NCBI GenBank assembly: GCA_022563625.1
Contig: JADFNA010000003.1
Span: forward strand, 1 to 17,465
Length of the DNA stretch: 17,465 bases
Direction of reading: 5' to 3'
From: Candidatus Zixiibacteriota bacterium
Lineage (GTDB): Bacteria > Zixibacteria > MSB-5A5 > GN15 > JACZUZ01
The notes under the pieces were generated by a model. It made no database searches, had not been told where the DNA came from, and saw only the letters and a list, made by a program, of their open reading frames with translations. The position numbers and the translations under genes are program-made. Shown here piece by piece: positions 13,958 to 17,465 of this stretch (the stretch's first letter is position 1; each line of letters begins with the position of its first letter).

Positions 13958-15349
13958 TTACAGCAGGGAAATTCTTGACCTGTTTTTGCGAACTTTGCTG
14001 GTTGCGTTGCGGGTATCAAAAACCGCCCGCGAATGGTCCACCAGCCACTGATAATCGTAGCTGGAGTGATCTGTCAGGATCACACTGCAATCGGCCTTCT
14101 TAGCCAGCGCTGCGCTCAGTTTCCTGGATTTGTGGGTTGTCTCGTTCCAGGTGATTTCCGGCACATACGGATCATTGTAGCTGACTTTAGCTCCTGCGTC
14201 TTCGAGCAGCTTGATAACATCCAGCGCAGGTGATTCGCGAACATCCTTAATGTCTTTCTTGTAGGCCACCCCCAAAATGAGAATGTTTGAGCCTTTGAGG
14301 GACTTTGAAAAAGTGTTCAGCAGACGGGAAATGCGCTGGACGACATAGCCGGGCATACTGGAGTTGACATCGCCGGCCAGTTCAATAAAGCGGGCGTAGT
14401 AGTTCAGCGATTTCAGTTTCCAGGACAGGTAATGCGGGTCAATCGGTATGCAGTGTCCGCCCAGGCCCGGACCGGGATAAAACGGCATAAACCCGAACGG
14501 CTTGGTGGCGGCAGAGTCGATAATTTCCCAGACATTCAATCCCAACCTGTCACACATCAGAGCGACTTCATTTACCAGGCCGATATTCACCGAGCGAAAC
14601 GTGTTTTCCAGGAGTTTCACCATTTCAGCCGCGCGGGTTGAGGAAACCATGTGAATGCCAGAGATTATTTGTTCGTAAAAAATACTGGCGATTTTCGCGC
14701 AGCGCGGCGTGACACCACCCACGATACGCGGGGTGTTAAGCGTGGTAAATGTTTTGTTGCCCGGATCAATTCGCTCCGGTGAATAGGCCAGGTAAAAATC
14801 ACGGCCGGCTTTCAATCCGCTCTGTTCGAGCCGGGGTTGGATTATTTCATCAGTGGTGCCGGGATAGGTCGTTGACTCCAGCACAATCAACATTTCTTTG
14901 TGAATGTGCGCCTTGATCCAGTCAACAGCGGCCAGAATGTAGCTGATGTCCGGGTCTTTTGTTTTGGACAGTGGTGTTGGAACACAGATCGAGATTGTGT
15001 CCATCTGCCCGATCAGTTGCGGGTCATCTGTGGCTGTCAGAAGCCCGGCCTTGACCAGCGTCTTCACATCGTCCGGAGAAACATCATCAATGTCAGATTT
15101 GCCGGAGTTTATGAGCGCAATTTTCGCTTTTGAAATATCGAATCCGGTGACTTTGAAACCCTTCTGTGCGAATTCCACCGCCAGCGGGAGTCCGACATAG
15201 CCCAGACCGACAATCCCGATATTCGCCTCACGCCGGATAATTTTGTCAATCAGCGACCCCGGTTTTTTATTACGGCCGGAATTCTTTGCCGGCCGGCTCC
15301 TCGTGATTGTCCGCTTCGCAGCGCTTGATTTCTTCGTTGCCTGTTTCAA
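13958..15349 (-). CDS. UDP-N-acetyl-hexosamine 6-dehydrogenase (WbpA/WecC-like)
   Basis: This 463-residue nucleotide-sugar dehydrogenase has the NAD-binding motif GIVGLGYVGLPL (45-56), the central LLENTFRSVNIGLVNE helix with Lys245 just before, and the active-site Cys300 in PGPGLGGHCIPIDPHYLSW. The last motif is typical of UDP-GlcNAc or UDP-ManNAc 6-dehydrogenases, which oxidise C6 twice to give the uronic acid, more than of UDP-glucose dehydrogenase. The C-terminal part has GVAYKKDIKDVRESPA, the second nucleotide-binding domain. About 40 Lys/Arg-rich residues precede the fold and a basic tail follows it; both are unusual for the family. The start used is TTG at 15349, with GGGGA about six bases upstream. 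Neighbours Rmd and Gmd place it in surface-polysaccharide precursor synthesis. Confidence 0.88.
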   Translation of the reverse strand: MKQATKKSSAAKRTITRSRPAKNSGRNKKPGSLIDKIIRREANIGIVGLGYVGLPLAVEFAQKGFKVTGFDISKAKIALINSGKSDIDDVSPDDVKTLVKAGLLTATDDPQLIGQMDTISICVPTPLSKTKDPDISYILAAVDWIKAHIHKEMLIVLESTTYPGTTDEIIQPRLEQSGLKAGRDFYLAYSPERIDPGNKTFTTLNTPRIVGGVTPRCAKIASIFYEQIISGIHMVSSTRAAEMVKLLENTFRSVNIGLVNEVALMCDRLGLNVWEIIDSAATKPFGFMPFYPGPGLGGHCIPIDPHYLSWKLKSLNYYARFIELAGDVNSSMPGYVVQRISRLLNTFSKSLKGSNILILGVAYKKDIKDVRESPALDVIKLLEDAGAKVSYNDPYVPEITWNETTHKSRKLSAALAKKADCSVILTDHSSYDYQWLVDHSRAVFDTRNATSKVRKNRSRISLL

Positions 15350-15470
15350 TTTATATCCCCGATGCTAATTCCAGAGTCTCAATTTAGCGGTTTTGGCCGG
15401 GTCCGTCCCTACCTTATTCCGCGGGAGGCGTAATAAGCCGAGGCTTTGCGAAAACGTCAAGTCCCGGCGC

Positions 15471-16487
15471 TCAGAGTTCCTTGCGGGCCGCTTTTTGGCG
15501 CCAGTAGTCCAGGCATGAGTCCAGGGCCTGTTGCAATCCATATCGGGGCGCCCAACCCAATTCCTTAACGGCTTTGCTGTTGTCCCCGCGCAAGACAGGG
15601 ATATCAACGGGGCGCAGACGTGCGCCATCAACGCTGATCTTGATTGATTTGTCAGATTTTTTGAGCAATGAGCGTAAAACTGATTCAAGTTTCACTGACC
15701 GGCCTGAGCAAAGTTGATAAGTCTCTCCGTGTCTGCCCGCCTTCGCCGCTGCCAGATAGCCTGACACAATGTCGCGCACATCAGACAGATCACGTTTGAC
15801 AGACAGGTCCCCGACCTTGATTAGCGCCCGCTGTTTGCCAGATTCAATCAGCGCTATCTGTTTGCAAAAGGCCGGCAGGGCGAACGTGTCGCTCTGGCGC
15901 GGACCGATATGATTAAACGGGCGGGTGATGACAACCGGCAGCCCGTAGTTGCGATGATACAGCCGGCTCAGATGCTCCGCGGCGGCTTTGGAAATACCGT
16001 ACGGAGAAATAGGGGAGAGCCGTTGGTTTTCGCTTAACAACTTTCCCCGGGGTTGGAATGCGCCGTAGACATCTGCCGAGCTGACGATTATCAGCTTGTC
16101 GAGGTCTGGCAGGCCTTTGGCTGCTTCCAGCACATTCAGCGTCCCGCCAAAATTGATATCGTACGTCATTCGCTCATGGGAGAACGAGCGACCGACCGAA
16201 GAAAATCCGGCCAGATGAAATATCCATTCCGGCCGGGTTTGCATAAGCAGTTTGGATGTTCGCGAGGCGCTGGTCAGATCAAATCTGACCCGCTCGATCT
16301 GTTTGCCGAGATGGGCCAGGTTTTCCGGGTCCTCTTGGGTGGCAAGCGCCGCGCTGACCTGATGGCCCTCAGATAGAAGTAACTCCACCAGATGGGATCC
16401 GGCGAATCCCCCGGCTCCGGTGACCAGGCAGCGGCGCCGGTTTGGCGCTTTTGCTCTGGATGTTTGTGCGGAAGTTCGTGTTTTCAC
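15471..16487 (-). CDS. rmd: GDP-6-deoxy-D-mannose reductase-like SDR (Rmd)
   Basis: The 338-residue extended short-chain dehydrogenase has the Rossmann motif GAGGFAGSHL (24-33), IVSSADVYG (133-141) and the catalytic YxxxK at Tyr162-Lys166 (SPYGISKAAAE). TRPFNHIGPRQ and VKRDLSDVRDIVSGY are typical of the GDP-4-keto-6-deoxymannose reductase group. With Gmd immediately upstream, the likely reaction is reduction of GDP-4-keto-6-deoxy-D-mannose to GDP-D-rhamnose, a precursor of O-antigen or exopolysaccharide. No epimerase/reductase of the GDP-fucose type is present, which supports D-rhamnose. About 18 basic residues precede the fold. The start is GTG at 16487 without a clear Shine-Dalgarno, so it may be miscalled by a few codons. 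GDP-6-deoxytalose synthesis or another sugar epimerase are alternatives. Confidence 0.82.
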   Translation of the reverse strand: MKTRTSAQTSRAKAPNRRRCLVTGAGGFAGSHLVELLLSEGHQVSAALATQEDPENLAHLGKQIERVRFDLTSASRTSKLLMQTRPEWIFHLAGFSSVGRSFSHERMTYDINFGGTLNVLEAAKGLPDLDKLIIVSSADVYGAFQPRGKLLSENQRLSPISPYGISKAAAEHLSRLYHRNYGLPVVITRPFNHIGPRQSDTFALPAFCKQIALIESGKQRALIKVGDLSVKRDLSDVRDIVSGYLAAAKAGRHGETYQLCSGRSVKLESVLRSLLKKSDKSIKISVDGARLRPVDIPVLRGDNSKAVKELGWAPRYGLQQALDSCLDYWRQKAARKEL

Positions 16488-16561
16488 TGGCGTAAATTGA
16501 TTTTAGCAATAGATTCTGAATCAAATAGCTGCGGTTGAACAAGAAACAGCGCGCCTGAATG

Positions 16562-17465
16562 TCAGCCAGCGGACTTGGAAAGACGCTTGAGATCGGCGTC
16601 TACCATCATCTTAACCAATTCAGTAAAAGAGACTTTTGGCTCCCATCCGAGTTTCTCGCGCGCATAGGACGGGTCGCCCTGTAGCAGCTCCACTTCAGCC
16701 GGCCGGATGAAGCGTGGATCTGTAGTGACATAATCGTGATAGTCCAGGTCAGCGTGGCCAAACGCCGCGCTGACGAATTCTTCAACCGAGTGTGTCTGGC
16801 CGGTGGCAATAACATAATTATCCGGTTCTGGTTGTTGCAGCATCAGCCACATGGCTTCGACATAGTCCCCCGCGAATCCCCAGTCCCGGCGCGCGTCCAG
16901 ATTTCCCAGGACAAGATTCTTGGCCAGACCGAGCTTTATACGCGCCACGCCGTCACTAATTTTTCTTGTCACAAACTCCAGCCCGCGGCGTGGTGATTCG
17001 TGGTTAAAGAGTATGCCCGACGAGGCGTGGATATGATGCGACTCACGATAATTTACGGTTATGAAATGTCCATAGACTTTTGCCACGCCATAAGGTGAGC
17101 GGGGATAAAACGGAGTGCTTTCGGTTTGCGGGGTTTCAAACACTTTGCCGAACATTTCCGACGACGAAGCCTGGTAGAAGCGGGTGTCAAGACCGAGGTT
17201 TCGTATGGCTTCTAGTAGTCGCACGGTGCCCGTGGCGTCGGTGTCGACTGTGTATTCGGGGACCTCGAACGATATCTGTACGTGCGACTGGGCCGCGAGA
17301 TTATAGACTTCGTGCGGCCGAGAGTTCTCGAGTGCCCGATGCAACGAAGACCCGTCCTGGAGGTCGCCATAAACCAGATGGAAGCGGGTGTCCGCAGCGT
17401 CAGCGAGCGAATGCAGGTGGTCGATGCGCCCGCGCTGAAGCATCGAACTGCGTCGCACGATGCCC
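16562..17465 (-). CDS. gmd: GDP-mannose 4,6-dehydratase, N-terminus outside the window
   Basis: The frame is open to the right edge; the first readable residues are [17 protein letters not shown], so only about 30 N-terminal residues including the GxxGxxG NAD motif are missing. Recognisable blocks are [19 protein letters not shown], the active-site [24 protein letters not shown] with the catalytic Tyr and Lys, [19 protein letters not shown] and the [15 protein letters not shown] block, all highly typical of Gmd. The enzyme converts GDP-D-mannose to GDP-4-keto-6-deoxy-D-mannose, the first step toward GDP-D-rhamnose or GDP-L-fucose. The rmd-like gene follows after 74 bases in the same direction, so the two are probably cotranscribed. 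Confidence 0.95.
   Translation of the reverse strand, partial: GIVRRSSMLQRGRIDHLHSLADAADTRFHLVYGDLQDGSSLHRALENSRPHEVYNLAAQSHVQISFEVPEYTVDTDATGTVRLLEAIRNLGLDTRFYQASSSEMFGKVFETPQTESTPFYPRSPYGVAKVYGHFITVNYRESHHIHASSGILFNHESPRRGLEFVTRKISDGVARIKLGLAKNLVLGNLDARRDWGFAGDYVEAMWLMLQQPEPDNYVIATGQTHSVEEFVSAAFGHADLDYHDYVTTDPRFIRPAEVELLQGDPSYAREKLGWEPKVSFTELVKMMVDADLKRLSKSAG

Noticed and set aside
15413..15437. CTTATT/AATAAG inverted repeat between the rmd and dehydrogenase genes
   Set aside because: Six AT-rich pairs around a 13-base loop are weak and could easily be chance; no promoter or T-run is associated.

Overview
The window carries 13 complete protein genes and one gene cut by the right edge. There are no rRNA or tRNA genes, CRISPR arrays or insertion sequences that I can recognise. 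Base composition is moderate (roughly half G+C by eye) and coding density is high. A lipoprotein signal peptide, a DUF5683 protein, bacillithiol-type BshB1 and nucleotide-sugar genes together suggest a Gram-negative-type bacterium, perhaps an uncultured lineage near the Bacteroidetes/FCB group. That placement is inference; no marker gene here fixes it.

Left part (1-5.2 kb): an alpha/beta-hydrolase-fold lipoprotein that appears to have lost its catalytic serine and carries a long Asp-Thr-rich insertion, closed by a good intrinsic terminator. Next is a BshB1-like deacetylase. Convergent to it lies a two-gene reverse trans-sulfuration operon, cystathionine beta-synthase plus a gamma-lyase-type PLP enzyme. 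This operon would make cysteine from homocysteine, and cysteine is the thiol donor of bacillithiol. An inverted repeat upstream of the operon is a candidate operator.

Middle part (5.5-10.3 kb): greA with a convincing sigma70-type promoter, a long leader and a terminator; a single-pass membrane protein with two Asp-box motifs; a type III polyketide synthase; and, divergent from it, a lipid-kinase-like gene followed 13 bases later by a DUF5683 envelope protein. The polyketide synthase is full length only if translation starts at a codon other than ATG/GTG/TTG: an in-frame TGA lies just before the conserved domain, and AGAGG sits 6 bases before an ATC.

Right part (10.4-17.5 kb, all minus strand): Gmd and Rmd (GDP-mannose to GDP-D-rhamnose), a UDP-GlcNAc/UDP-ManNAc-type 6-dehydrogenase, a HEAT-repeat protein and an HD-GYP c-di-GMP phosphodiesterase-like protein. 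This looks like surface-polysaccharide precursor synthesis with a c-di-GMP signalling pair downstream. The HEAT and HD-GYP proteins seem to share an N-terminal module. Between them is a chain of tiny ORFs in an 11-bp tandem repeat, each stop overlapping the next ATG, that leads into the HD-GYP start. Similar leader bases precede the lipid kinase.
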